In this document: positions 22,689 to 34,500 of the stretch, piece by piece | Position numbering within the stretch: position 1 is the stretch's first letter | Layout of the letters: every line of letters starts with the position of its first letter | Assembly (NCBI GenBank): GCA_015179125.1 | Contig: WHVA01000212.1 | Span: forward strand, 62,001 to 126,000 | Length of the DNA: 64,000 nucleotides | Reading direction: 5' to 3' | From: Gautieria morchelliformis | Taxonomy: Eukaryota; Basidiomycota; Agaricomycetes; Gomphales; Gomphaceae | The notes under the pieces: generated by a model | What the model was told of the DNA's origin: nothing | Databases searched by the model: none | What the model saw: only the letters and a program-made list of their open reading frames with translations | Program-made: the position numbers and the translations under genes

Positions 22689-22816
22689 ATCCGAGTCGAA
22701 TTCCGGTGTCATGCCGGAATTCGACTCGGATGAGTCTAGAGCCGCCGCTCGGGCATGTGATGCCCGAGAGGCGGCTCTAGACTTCTGTGGCAACGCCGGT
22801 GCCGAGCGAGGCACCG
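22689..22816. repeat. Cluster of three adjacent perfect or near-perfect hairpins
   Basis: Hairpin 1: 22689-22731, an 18-bp perfect stem (ATCCGAGTCGAATTCCGG) with a 7-nt loop. Hairpin 2: 22734-22782, a 13+9 bp stem (GTCTAGAGCCGCC, one mismatch, CTCGGGCAT) with a 3-nt loop. Hairpin 3: 22797-22816, a 7-bp stem CGGTGCC with a 6-nt loop. All sit within 128 bp in an otherwise featureless intergenic region. The stems are GC-rich and unrelated to each other in sequence. Confidence 0.85.
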
Positions 22817-23258
22817 CAAAGAAGAAAATTGACTCAAGTGCGGTACACAGAGCCAGCTGTTCGGCGCCATCCTGTTGCAGGTAGTGACTACAGGCCGCAA
22901 TAATCTCTCCATAAATTTCATGTTTTTCTCCCTGTGCTAAGTATGTAAGTCACTGGATTCAGTGAGTGCTCCATGAACTATCTTAAAGATTTTTAAATGT
23001 GCGAAACAACGGGAATCCAGGCCTTCAAGGACTGAAATTCTCATGATGATTACGTTGAATTTGTAGTTCGTATGGGGCCTGTTTCAATGAGGTAACCACT
23101 GAAAAGGGAAACCCCGTGGGTGAACCCCTTAGGTTTCAATGGATTCACTATCCGCTAATATAATATCAGACACAACGTCTTCGGAGGATTGATCCATTTG
23201 GTAGTCTACACTTGCTTAATATGAACATCCACCACCCACTCACTGCGGACAGGGTGAA
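22817..23258. other. 3' flank of permease copy 1
   Basis: Read on the minus strand, the part next to the gene (about 23258-23150) resembles the 3' flank of permease copies 2 and 3, with ATTCACC, GTTCATATTAAGCAA and GACGTTGTGT. The duplication unit therefore extended beyond the coding region. No gene is present here. Confidence 0.5.
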
Positions 23259-26178
23259 TCACCGCCCCCATTTTCTGATCTCCAGCCATCGAAGTGGGGG
23301 ATAGACTACCCCAGTGAAGACAGCTGCAAACTCAAATCCCATGTCGCCGCCGAAAGGGCCTAGCTTTGCAGCCACAGGGCCAATATACCACACTTGCGCC
23401 ATGGAAATCACTGCACCACAAATTCCACAAAGACTAGCAAAACTACAGGTTCATCAAGAGATTAGCATGCGGGCCAGGCGCTACAGTACGTTGAAATTTT
23501 GAATGAACATACATGGCCGCGAGCCCGACTGGCAACCTGCAAGCGAACATGTGTGTCGGAGAAGGGGCATCATTAAAAAAGAAGGTTGACTGACAGATGG
23601 GGGGCGTCATAAGCGTCTAAATCATACCCACCAAGCACGCCATCTTTCCGACGAAAGATGTAGTGTTCCTCGAGAAGAATTACAATCCAGAATGAGACCC
23701 AATATCCTACCTTCCGGAGGTGCAAATGGATGACCTGAGGCAGCAATGACAGCGAAAACCTACCACGGCAAGGAAATTTTTTAGAAACACGCTAAAATGC
23801 TGACGACCTGCAACGCCTGCAACAGTGTAAATGATGAAAGCAAGCACGGTGAATATCGCGCGTGGAATGCGGCGGAATGGTGGGATGAGTGTCTGCATCG
23901 ACAAGGCGGCGGAATCTGCAAGTAAGCAAAGAGGTTCAAGCGTGGCAAAATAGAAAAAAAGATGTCCGTGCCGTACATGTATTAGGGACTTCGCAAGATG
24001 TAACGTCAATGAGCGTTCACCATAGACGATGTCACGGCTTACTGTTATTCGCGATTACGGAAAGAGAAAGTAGCGCCAGAATGAAGTCCCCACCACGTCC
24101 CCATGGTTCAAATACTTATGGAGAAGATAAGCGCCACTGCAGATATGACCTGCCTACGGTGTATGGTACACGCACCTTTCCTTAATACTCCAGCCGCATC
24201 GCCGTTTCCATATGCCTCGGCATACGCGGGGACTGTCATGAGTAACGCACCCAGGAGCAAAATAAAAACAACAGGAAGAAGCACCCCGAGGAATGTGATC
24301 ACGAAGATTTTGGCGGGACGTGTATTCGCTGGGAGGCGGCAGTTGAAGTCAGCTGCACTAAAGGTGAACCGGTGAGTGATTTCCACAACTAAAATCGGAA
24401 CAAACACAAACACGGGTGCCCATCCCGCACACAACGAGAAAATGACTCCTCCAAAGCTTAGAACAGCGGCGGCACGGAGATGACCTGCTGGAGCCTCGAG
24501 GGAAACTTCTAGCGAAATCTCGTAACCTGGATGGACGTGAAGGAGTAAATAAAACGATGCAGATTCAAGAAGAGCAGGGAGTATAGGACGTCTAGGAGAA
24601 ACATGTGTGGATATTTGACAGGTCTCACAAGGACTAGTGAATTAAGGAAGCATGTCGAGAACGAATACAACGGGATCGAGCAAACGCACCAGCCTGGCCG
24701 CCGAGGGAATATACCACGATGAAGAGAACCGACATGAGGAGCCACGAGTAACGTTCGTAATGGTGTAGAGACTGAGCAAGAACTTATATCGTCACAGTTG
24801 ATAATAGGGGACTGATGTATATGACGTACGTGATATCTACAGGAATGTGGGGTGTAAGTTCTCGTAGATATTAATAACATGGGAAGAATGGTAGGCATAC
24901 CCGATGAAACAAATTAGTACTATTAGCCATATGGTTGAGGATGCATCGCGTCGACCGATATCGCATTGGATGTAAAATGGTCAGAATTTTTACAGGCAGA
25001 TGAGGGCACCCATGCAGTCATTACTCAGCACAGTTGGGAATATGATAACTGAGCCCAGGCTTACCTGAAATAATTCTAGAATAACGTGCATGGGTTGTGT
25101 GAGAATGACGAATGAATGAATATAAAAGGTAACATTGATGGTGACGACGAGAGTGGTATATAGCGTCGGTTGCGTCTGCAACGCCATCCTAAAAATCGAT
25201 GGACATACGAATTTATGAAAGCACGGATATTCATAATAAGAACGAGGGGTTCGAGAGAAGACCAGGAGCGAGAGGGCCGAAAGGTACCACAATCATGGAG
25301 TTAATGTTGCATGAACAGAACCACGCACCCAATCAGAATCACGCCGACAACAAGGGGGATGTTTGAATCCAGGTTATGGAGAACCTGGCCCGCAAGAATT
25401 ACCACGACGACAGAGAATCCCAGCTTTCCACACGGAAGGGATGGAATTTACAGCGATGATTCAGATTATTAATTGCACCATGGAGAGCCGCACGGATAGC
25501 AGAGAAAAAAAGTGCTATTATGGGTGAAGATATTACACTGTCCGGGGACTGAGAGCGCACCGTGGTCAAGATATTGAAAAGAGACGCGGCCGTGGCGCCC
25601 CAGTAGCCGAACGCATAACGCGTGATAACCATGGTTCGCATTCCGAAGCGGGGACCAAGCATCGCAGTGAAAGCAATGGTGGTGCAACCACTGATAGAAA
25701 TAATGGTCATTGGTCAGACGCCCGAAGCACGAGATGGCGAGCGCACATAATTCCAAACCCGATGACAACACCAACAGTATCAGGGAAAGTCAGTTTGAAA
25801 TGCTGCTGGGCGAGCATGCCGACGGAGAGATTGGTCAGGACAGTGGTCACACTGCACTGAGAGGTCAACTGAACGCCACATCGAATGGAAAATTCACATA
25901 CGAGAACCAGAAGAGCATGAGGCCAGCGACATGTTTATCTTGTCTCTCATTTTCTGGAACACGCTCGATACCCCGTGCTTCAACTTATATATCCACAGTC
26001 AGGTATCGCAAGCGATGTATGCACAAAATATCGCACCTCCAAAGTCGAAAAGTTTGCCTAGACCATATCTCCCCAGCCTTGCACGGATTTGGCCCTCGTC
26101 CTCTACATTGAGGGCCGCGGGTATTGGCACCACTGGCGTTTGAAAGGCCTCCTTGTCGAAGGAGGACTGGCTCGTCAT
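23259..26178 (-). CDS. NCS1/Fcy-type purine-cytosine permease, copy 1 (multi-exon)
   Basis: Likely a plasma-membrane proton symporter for cytosine/purines of the fungal NCS1 (Fcy2-like) family. Starts at ATG 26178 (MTSQSSFDKEAF) and stops at 23261-23259. In order: a short N-terminus ending RLGRYGLGKLFDFG, split by an intron from VEARGIERVPENER; GMLAQQ; AMLGPRFGMRTMVITRYAFGY (family signature around TM3); GFSVIVVILAGQV; FLHHYERY; EAPAGHLRAADILSFGGVVF; AADFNCRLPANTRPAKIF; VIANN then PNTY then LSMQTL; GYW..SFWVVILLEEHYIFRR; and a GGDMGFEFA-type C-terminus ending RKWGR. At least ten GT-AG introns of about 45-130 nt are shared with copies 2 and 3, including a 12-nt microexon (23977-23988). I could not resolve the exons between TM4 and FLHHYERY (about 24780-25330), so intactness there is unproven. 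Divergent from the FAD gene across a 2.1-kb intergenic region. Confidence 0.8.
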
Positions 26179-26264
26179 AGTGAAAAACGTGGAATCTGAT
26201 GCTGAAACCTCGACTTATTACACATAGGTTTTCCTTCGAAACTTATTATACCAGAAGGATATAC

Positions 26265-26470
26265 AGTCGGCCCCGTTAATGCATACTACCTTGAGTAATG
26301 CATACCCCACAATAATGCATTGAAAAGTTAACCACCAGCTTGGTAGTTTGAAAATTACTTAGAAGAATGCATACTTCAAGATGGTGCATATATGTATCAA
26401 TGCATGACATATTTGGCAGGTTTAATGATAATGTGCAATATCACAGGTGCAGTTTCGGAGCCACATATGG
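26265..26470. repeat. Possible end of a pogo/Fot-like DNA transposon
   Basis: The stretch begins ACAGTCGGCCCCGTTAATGC and then repeats TAATGCATAC-like words (about 26283, 26299, 26315, 26355). Fot1/pogo-type fungal elements have this kind of CAGT-start end with subterminal repeats. No transposase and no matching second end were seen. Confidence 0.3.
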
Positions 26471-26599
26471 AGCTCAGCAAACCAGGGTTAATTAAGCAGT
26501 GGAGGCAGGCTGTATCAAGTGTGTACAGCCCGCTGTAAATACACCCATATATGTGCATGGGTCACATAAATTCGTTTGGTGTTCACCCACCAAAAACAA

Positions 26600-27105
26600 C
26601 ACCGTGCACATGCACTGTATGCACCGTACCCCGTCTGCACCTGTACGCACGTTCTCCCCAACTATGGCGCACACCCACCGTGCCCCGGCTCCAGTGCGAT
26701 GCACATGCACCGTACGACATCTCCAACTATGGTACGCATGCACCGTACGTCGTCTGCAATCACAGCACTTGCACATGCACCGCAAGCGGGCCGGAATTAC
26801 GGTGCAGAGGCACGGCATGCCGTCTGCACGTACGGTTCACATGCACCGCAAGCCGGCCGCAACTAAGGTGCACAGGCACCATACGTCGTCTCCAACTTGA
26901 AATGGTTACAGTAAATGCTTAATCATGAGCTTTTTTTTTGGCTTTTGCCTATGTGCACGTGCACCGCGCGCAAGCCAGCTGCAAGCGCGGTTCACGTGCA
27001 CCGTGTCTTCAACTATGGTGCACATGCACCGTACGTCGTCTCCCACTACGGTGCATGTGCACCGTCCGTCGTCTGGACGTACGGTGCACGTGCACCGCAA
27101 GCCGT
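26600..27105. repeat. Degenerate minisatellite with a palindromic GTGCACrTGCAC core
   Basis: About twelve units of roughly 30-36 bp each carry a palindromic core such as GGTGCACGTGCACC (perfect at about 27083-27096), usually followed by GTACGTCGTCT or GCAAGCC and preceded by AACTAYG. Cores are visible at about 26604, 26699, 26732, 26770, 26802, 26835, 26866, 26953, 26990, 27018, 27050 and 27083. A 50-bp interruption with a T9 run separates two blocks near 26895-26945. Open frames in nearly every phase (His/Arg/Ala/Pro repeats) are a by-product. It lies between the divergent permease copy 1 and FAD gene. Confidence 0.85.
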
Positions 27106-28330
27106 CTCTGCGGGAAGTTCGATTGCTCAGCACGAGGTCTTCAAAAGCTGGAGTATAGCATGCACCATCCTTTCCATTCATGAATGCTGAAGGGTAGTAC
27201 TACATATCATGCTGGTCCACAGCTGTCAATATCCCTCAAGGCACATATACGGTGCCTGCAAACCCATTCGCCCGCATCGATGCAGATTGCTAGTCCCGTA
27301 GTCCGAGCGACTGAAATACTATACATGAAGATGCATCGTATTCCCCGTGCTTGAAATATGGTGCGTCGTTACGATATCGACTTCCTCTCTGGTTGGGCCT
27401 GTGCTTCCATGGCTGAAATATGGTGAGCCTGTAGACGAATGTGGAGGGTGAGTGCGATGTTTGCTCTGTCAATTCGAACAATAGGTGGGCATGTGAGGAA
27501 TAACTGGATAAAAAAAAAAAAGCCTTAGATTTTTTTTCGGGGCAACCGTGTTTTGATCACACATCTCACGTGATCTACTGTAGAAAACACCGACACATTT
27601 ACACAAACGGCAATAATCAGCATTTTCACAGTCGGGAGTGTGATTAACAGAACACCAAAAATAAGGCGTTTTGAATTTGAAATTTGAGCACTTATTTTAT
27701 ATAAATAACATGTGATGACATGTAGGAAAACAAACTTGACCCCGCCGACCTAACCCTACTCGTACGTCCGTAATGAGAATAGTGCACGGAATCTTTTTCT
27801 TGCCGGACCTCGCTCGCCCCTGCCTCGGGCTAAGGATTCGTACGCACATCGGCCCAGTGTTCACGTCAAGAGCGTGGTGGGCAGTCCATCGAGATCGTAC
27901 AGCTCTGGACTGGCGTGTATGAGTCTGGAGATGCTGTGGGACATTACAAGTTATGTATAAGTATAGGTGTTAAAATATTAGGAGTTGTGCATGAGGACGG
28001 GAATGACGGAACCTGCACAGCCGCGCAAGCTGCTGCGTTTTTGCTGGCCGGTCGCCCGAGGCACCCGGGAGGCCATCCCTGGACCAATCTTGGTCCTAGA
28101 GAACTCCCAATCATACTCGACGAGGACTGTTCAGTCATCACTGTACATGCCGGGTCTATCATGTATGACGTGTATAAGTCGTTGAGCCTAGAACCCATAT
28201 CTCTCATGCGTGTACAAGCAAGACCAGGCGCACCGGGCATACTGTACAGGGTCCGTCTCCAGCATCCGCCCATCTTATCAAGGGCTAGCCACTATATAAC
28301 CCGTAACAGACCTAGCGTTCCACCACTCCC
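27106..28330. other. Intergenic / 5' flank of the FAD monooxygenase gene
   Basis: No supportable gene. It contains an A12 and T8 pair around 27510-27535. Just upstream of the FAD gene, at about 28290, is ACTATATAACCC, a plausible TATA element 30-40 nt before the start codon. The plus-strand frame 27915-28391 overlaps the FAD gene start in another phase and is rejected. Confidence 0.45.
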
Positions 28331-30923
28331 ATGGCGATATCCACATTCATCTCGACCTGTATCGTCCTGCTCTTCGGGTACCAGACTGTAGCGGGCCTCG
28401 TTAAGAAACACCTGCGAGGTAGGCTCACGGCGATGGACGACCTTTCTTTACTCGGAGTGCCCAGAAAGGATGGGGGTAAGCTTAGTGGCACAGCCGTCAT
28501 ATGCGGGGGGAGGTGCGTCCGCACACCTCCATGGTAAACTTACGCTTTAATTACTGCAGCATTGCTGGGCTTCTTTCCGCCCGAGTGTGCGCCAACCATT
28601 TTGAGCACGTCATCATGGTCGAGCCAGAGGAATGGGTCACTACACCCGAAGGGCTGGTGGACCACCCCGCCGATTCCAGTGCACCGAAGCGTGCCCGTGT
28701 CTCGCAATTCACGTCATTCCACTCATTCCAGACATTCCTCACCCTCGCGCTGCGCAAACTGTTCCCAACGTTCGACCACGAGCTGGCCAAAGTCGGATCT
28801 CTGTGCGTCATGCGCTGTTATATCTTAAGCTGAACTGTATTTCCGTTCGTTGTGCTATAGCCTTGTCTCGGGAAACCCAAACGTCCACATTTCAGGGCTC
28901 GGAGTCAAGCCCCCTTGGGACCACCACCCCGTACATGATTACCAGATGAACATGAACCTAAGCCGCGCCGCGTTCGAGCCGTTCCTCCGGCGACTCGTGT
29001 TGGATACGTGCCACAATGTTGAGTATATGACAGGTACGGTTACGGGGTTTGTCAGAGGAGAGTCAGCACCCGTCAGATATGAGAAACCCGTCGGCATGGA
29101 GTCGTCTGACACCATCCCCACCGCCACACCCGTCGCCGCTGTCCGGATTCGCTCGCGCGACGGAGAAGAGAACATCCTCCCCGCTGCGCTTGTTGTCGGT
29201 ATGTCTGCATGTTCACATCTTCTCCTCACGTCCACTTACTTGATTTCCTCCTCCTCTTTCTCCTTTCCCCTTCCTACATTCTCCCTTCTTCCTTTGTCAA
29301 CCTACACACCCTTCCTTTCTACCGCAACCCTTGACTCACACTCGACCCCACGAAACCAGACTGTACAGGACCCGCCATCGGCGGCTTCAGGTGGCTCCAG
29401 AGTCTCAATCAGTCCCCGTCATCCTTGGAACCTGCGAGTGACGCGAAAGAGGCACAATTTGAAGCCCCCAATGCCACCCTACCATCCGACACCGAAAGTT
29501 CCTTCCGCCCCATGAAAAACGACGTCCAAAATCCCCCCTCACAGCTCCCACTCTCCGCACTCAGACTAACCTACGACCACAGAATGGCGTACACCACTTG
29601 TTCATTCGACGTCCCGCCGCATCTCGTGCCCAAGCTTATGGAGCTTGGGTTTCCTAGTGCTTATGCCACTGCGGGCCTCGTATACCTCAGCGTGCCCAAC
29701 CCGCGTGTGGACAAGCGCAACGTGATCATAGCAAGGAAGGGGCCAACATCGCGTATGTGACATTCCGTTTTCCAGTAAATCTGTCGTATTTTGGATTCTG
29801 CAGCCTTGAATGACTCAGAGGTTTTCCTTTACTTATCTCTATCCACCTCTAATCTTCTTTACTTCTGACGCTCGATGCGGGTATAATAGTCGTATTCACG
29901 CTAGGCGGCTGGGACGTCCGCTCGCGCATTGTCAGTTTAGTGGACGTCCGCTCTTTCCTCTCCCAGATGACCCTGGCGGCACCGTTACCTGTCTGGATTG
30001 GAAGGGTATTAGAGATATTTGAAGAGGAAGATGTGCCACTCGAGTGCGTGCATGCAAGGAGTCGTACGTCATCCATGGCAATACATTTCAACTAAACATG
30101 CAATAACCTCGCTACGCCGTGCATTTCGCTTTGCAGCGCCTTCGGTATACATTCGATACCACCTCTCTCCATCGTCCATTCCCCACAACTTCGTCGCTGT
30201 CGGAGACTCTGTCCTCCAGCTTAATCCTGTAAGAGGGTGGGTCTGCCCAATTCTTTCCTCCCGCCATTCATCCCACTGAACACGCCCCAGACATGGCTGC
30301 ACCAAAGCCTGCGTCGATGCTGTAACGCTCGACGGGCTGCTGCGAAAACTTAAGTCTGCGCCCAGCGACCGCCCCATCCGCTCCGGCTCGCACGCCTATA
30401 CTGGAGTCATTTCCCCGGACTTCAGCCGTGCCTTCTTCCGTTCGCAAGCGTTGCGCACGGGGGGGCTATGGTCAGTGCTTTCACCTTCCCCACTACCCTC
30501 CTTTCGTCTCCCTCCTCCTCCTCCTTTATGTAGTGAACATTGACACCTTCTCTCACCGCTACCACTTTCTAAACCGCCGCCCTCACGGATATAGGAAGTC
30601 CTATACCTCCCAAGACTACCGCTTCCCCACCACAACGCCCGCGCACGGCGACACCCACAGCACCGGCAGTTGGCAGCGGCAATATGGGGTGTGGATTGCA
30701 ACGCTCGCTATGAAGGTGGGTGACACACACGTTTTGTATTACTGTAACGAGCATTTTGAATGCACATTTGATTCTTTGATTTTTCGTTGGGGTATAGGAT
30801 CAGGAAGTCTCAGAAGTCTGGTGGCGCGTAGTCAACTGGTTAAACCCGCCCACGGATCTCTACTCGCCTGTCATCGTGTTCAAGATTGCGAGGATGGTTG
30901 TTGGGGGCTTTTTGAGGGCATAG
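28331..30923 (+). CDS. FAD-dependent monooxygenase-like protein (9 exons)
   Basis: Nine exons join into one 618-aa frame: 28331-28512, 28560-28802, 28861-29198, 29360-29752, 29890-30063, 30137-30236, 30291-30470, 30595-30715 and 30798-30923. All introns are GT-AG; most are 47-160 nt. Motifs follow the order of class-A flavoprotein hydroxylases: an N-terminal hydrophobic anchor (TFISTCIVLLFGYQ), the dinucleotide-binding loop AVICGGSIAGLLSAR followed by an acidic VEPE, an Arg-containing middle domain, VVDCTGPAIGG (the DxTG-like flavin motif), and VAVGDSVLQLNPVRGHG (the GD...P flavin-ribityl motif). It probably hydroxylates or epoxidises a small hydrophobic substrate using FAD and NAD(P)H, with membrane attachment. 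The substrate is unknown. No mutation was found, so it is likely functional. It is not in a recognisable biosynthetic cluster. Copia-1 inserted about 330 bp beyond its stop. Confidence 0.85.
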
Positions 30924-31254
30924 CTGCGCACGTTCTATTTCCGAGGATTATATGGGTGGAGCAACAGGGTTCTTTGTATAGCATATATATGGACAGTGGC
31001 ACCAGTGCTGGCAGTATTTTATGGTGTCGAACCTGGGTGAAGTATCCTCAAAGTGAGATGCTTTGTAGGTATAGATTGGAATTATTGCTAATGTAGTAGA
31101 CCGCAGCGTCAGTGAAGACAGAGGTCTGAGACCATGATGACACGGTCACGTGCTCAATGGCACGAGATTCGCAAATCATCAGGAAAGTTTGCAGGTAGTC
31201 GCGCACTAGTCCGATATTCGCACATATGATGCACATGCGTTCGCGGGTACGTAT

Positions 31255-31458
31255 GGTTAGTAATCGGGACGATGATACGGCCGAGGCAGAGCCGGCACGG
31301 ATCGCTCTCGACCCCGGGATGCTGGTGCACCGGCACGGCATCGGCACAGCATCAGCTCGAAGGATTAGTAATATAGGAACATCATATTTAGTATATAAGG
31401 ACAGACGATCTTGTACAGATCATAATATAACAGATTATCATTACTCCTTCGTTCCACA
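31255..31458 (+). repeat. Copia-1 5' LTR
   Basis: 204-bp LTR. It is 19 bp shorter than its partner because of a deletion just after GAGCCGGCA, which neither the 3' LTR nor the copia-2 LTR shows. It contains a TATATAAGG promoter-like box near 31395. Confidence 0.9.
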
Positions 31459-31472
31459 GGTTATGGGCCCCG
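31459..31472 (+). promoter_or_regulatory. Primer-binding site matching the initiator tRNA-Met anticodon arm
   Basis: The sequence immediately after the 5' LTR, GGTTATGGGCCC, is complementary to the conserved eukaryotic initiator tRNA-Met anticodon arm (GGGCCCAUAACC). Drosophila copia and yeast Ty5 use such an internal half-tRNA primer instead of the tRNA 3' end. The same site occurs in copia-2 (60338) and copia-3 (52663-52674). Confidence 0.8.
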
Positions 31473-31547
31473 CGCATAACTAAACTACTACAAATCTAGC
31501 TTACTCCAACTACACTCTATACTCCACCAACTCAATACCGATCGACG

Positions 31548-34500
31548 ATGTCGAGTAGCAATAACACGTACAAGATCGACCCCTTGAACGGGGATAATTA
31601 CGCGGCGTGGCGCCGGCGGCTCAAGTGGATACTCGATGATTTAGATCTGTGGGACGTGGCTATCGGCAGGGAGACGGAACCTAGACCGGCAGATGCCGAC
31701 AACGTCACTGCGACCGAGCAGCAGGAAATCGACGATTGGAGAAGGAAGGACAAGAAAGCCAGAAAAGAGATTTGCCTCAGAGTCGCCGATGAACAACTAG
31801 TTTACATCAATCAGATGATGTCTGCATTTGCTGTATGGACTACTTTACAAGCTATATTCAAATCTAAGGGAGCAGTGGGGATTGTAAATCTCTGAAGAGA
31901 TTTCTTCCGGACGCTTGCCGAGGATGGCGCGAACATGGAGGAGCACGTACGCAAGCTCCGCGGCATTCAACAGGAACTGAATGCGCGGGGACATCACATC
32001 AGTGACACCGAGTTCTCGAACACGTTGCTGACATCATTACCAGATTCTTGGTCGGCGTTTATTACGGCAGTAAACGCCAGTGGAGCTGGGATGACAGCTG
32101 ATATATTAATAGCTCGAGTCCTCGATGAAGATCGAGCACGGAAAGCTGGATCGGCACGGCAGACGGCGCTTAAGGCGCAACAACGTCACAGGCCCAGGAA
32201 AGATGACTCAGGAGCAACAAAGGGAAAGTGCCGAAATTGCGGCAAGAAGGGTCATTACGTGAAGGACTGCTGGGCGAAAGGTGGCGGCAAGGAGGGCCAA
32301 GCACCGAAATGGTTCAAATCAGGGAACAAAGAAATGGTTAAAAAAGCGGAAGAAAAGGACTTCGCGTTTGTATCTAAGGAAGTAGCATACAGTGCTATAT
32401 CTGCATCCGACTGGCTAGCCGATTCAGCGGCAACAACACACATAGCTCGAAGCCGAAACGATTTCGCTAGCTATGCTGAGGAACCATCAGAAATTGAAGG
32501 AATTTCACCCGGTGCGGTACTACATACACAAGGCCGAGGCACTATATACATGGAATTCAAGATCGGCGCCAAGACGAACATGATCGAACTACATGACGTC
32601 AAGCATGCACCGGATGCGCCGAACAACCTTATCAGCGTAGGGCGTCTAACTGATAAGGGCAACACGGCCACATTTACAGGCACCGGCATCGAATTCAAAT
32701 CACGTGCCGGAGTTATTTTTGCACAAGGACAGAAGCGCGGGAGGCTATTCTGTATGAAGGCACGGGTCACTCGATCAGTCGAAGCACGGGACTTTGCCGC
32801 AGCGGCAAAGGGACGGTCATGGGACAAATGGCACAGGATACTCGGGCACGTCAACATAAACTCGGTTAAAATGTTGAAATCTAACGACCTAGTTACCGGA
32901 CTCGAAATCGACGAGTCAAAAGAGCCAAGTCAGTGTAAGGCCTGCATACAAGGCAAACGGCATGTGGAACCATTCCCCAAGAGAGCCGAGGACACTGTCG
33001 ATCAGGTCGGTGACCTAACAGTATCCAATGTATGGGGGCCTGCCCAGACCGAGGGACCATCACGTGAAAAGTACTTCTATTCTTTCACGGATATCAAATC
33101 CAGATACACAGTCATTTATTTGGGGAGCGCCAAAGATGAAGCGCTCAAGCACTTCGAGACGTACAAAGCATTCCTCGAGACCCAAACAGGCCAGAAACTG
33201 AAGAGGTTTCGCTTGGATAATGGAGGGGAATATGTCAATAAAATTTTCAAGGAATTTTGTGCAAAATATGGCATTATCATGGAGACCACAGCTCCATACT
33301 CCCCAGCCCAGAATGGAATCGCCGAACGACTCAACCGGACCTTACTCGAGCACGCACGGGCAATGATATTTGCCAAGAACCTGCCAAAAATACTCTGGCC
33401 CGAGGCCGTGGCTTACGTGTGTTATATCAAAAATCAATCACCCACGCGAGCGCTTGGAGATGACGCAACGCCGTTCCAGGCACTATTCGGCAAGAAGCCG
33501 AACATAGCACGTCTAGAGGAATTCGGGACAAATTGCTGGGTTATGGTGCCGGATCAACGTCGAGCTAAACTTGATCCAAAGGCAGAAGAACATATATTCG
33601 TTGGAGTAGCTGAACATGCCAAAGCCTGGAGGTATTACAATAAAGCCTCAAAGCACGTTCAAATCTCAAGAAATATCACATTCGACGAAAGTAACAAAAC
33701 TGTACCCTATCCCAGATAACGACGATGACGACACTACTACGGCACCGCTCGAGGGGGAGCACTCACCGCGCGAGCATGTGCCGGACCCAATCCCATCTAC
33801 CCCGCAGATGTCATCACCCCAGACGACGCCCATTCCTGATCCACCTGAACAAGCGCCAGCTCCACAGATTCGACGGAGCGCGCGTATCACTCAAAGACCG
33901 GATTATTGGAAACTGAATGATTCAGGACGCACCGAGCAGGTTTACATAACGAGAGAAATCATCACTGAACCTGAGAATTACAGAACGGCGGTATCACGTG
34001 ATGATGCGCCGATCTGGGAGAAAGCAATGGAAATTGAAATGGATCAACACAAGACGTTAGGAATATGGGAATTAACAGAACTACCACCTGGACGAGTAGC
34101 TATCGGTTGCCGATGGGTATACACTGTCAAAACACAACCGGATGGACAATTCGATAAAGCTAAAGCAAGGGTTGTAGCTCAAGGATTCACACAGAGGCTA
34201 GGGATGGATTACTATGAAATAACTTCACCCGTGGTCAAATTCGATTCACTACGTGTTCTATTAGCCATCGCAAACACACTCGATTGGGAAATCGAGATGA
34301 TGGATATCAAAGGCGCCTATCTCAATTCAACTATAGATGAGGAGATCTACATGCGTCAGCCCGACGGTTTTGATGATGGATCTGGACGTGTTCTAAGAAT
34401 ATACAGAGCACTCTACGGACTCAAGCAATCGGGACGAGCTTGGCATCAGCGCTTACGCAAATTACTACTCGATCTCGGCTTCCACCAAAGCACAGCCGAT

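Noticed and set aside
25690..25790. Apparent frameshift/stop in permease copies 1 and 2 next to ...GCGTCTGACCAATGACC
   Set aside because: The stretch has GT and CTATCAG ends and a CTGAC branch-like word. Splicing it out gives the expected protein in all three copies, so it is an intron and not a lesion.
26492..27190. Many overlapping His/Arg/Ala/Pro-repeat ORFs on both strands
   Set aside because: All derive from the palindromic minisatellite; open frames in almost every phase indicate a repeat artefact.
27915..28391. 158-residue plus-strand ORF
   Set aside because: It overlaps the start of the FAD gene in another phase and has no recognisable motif.
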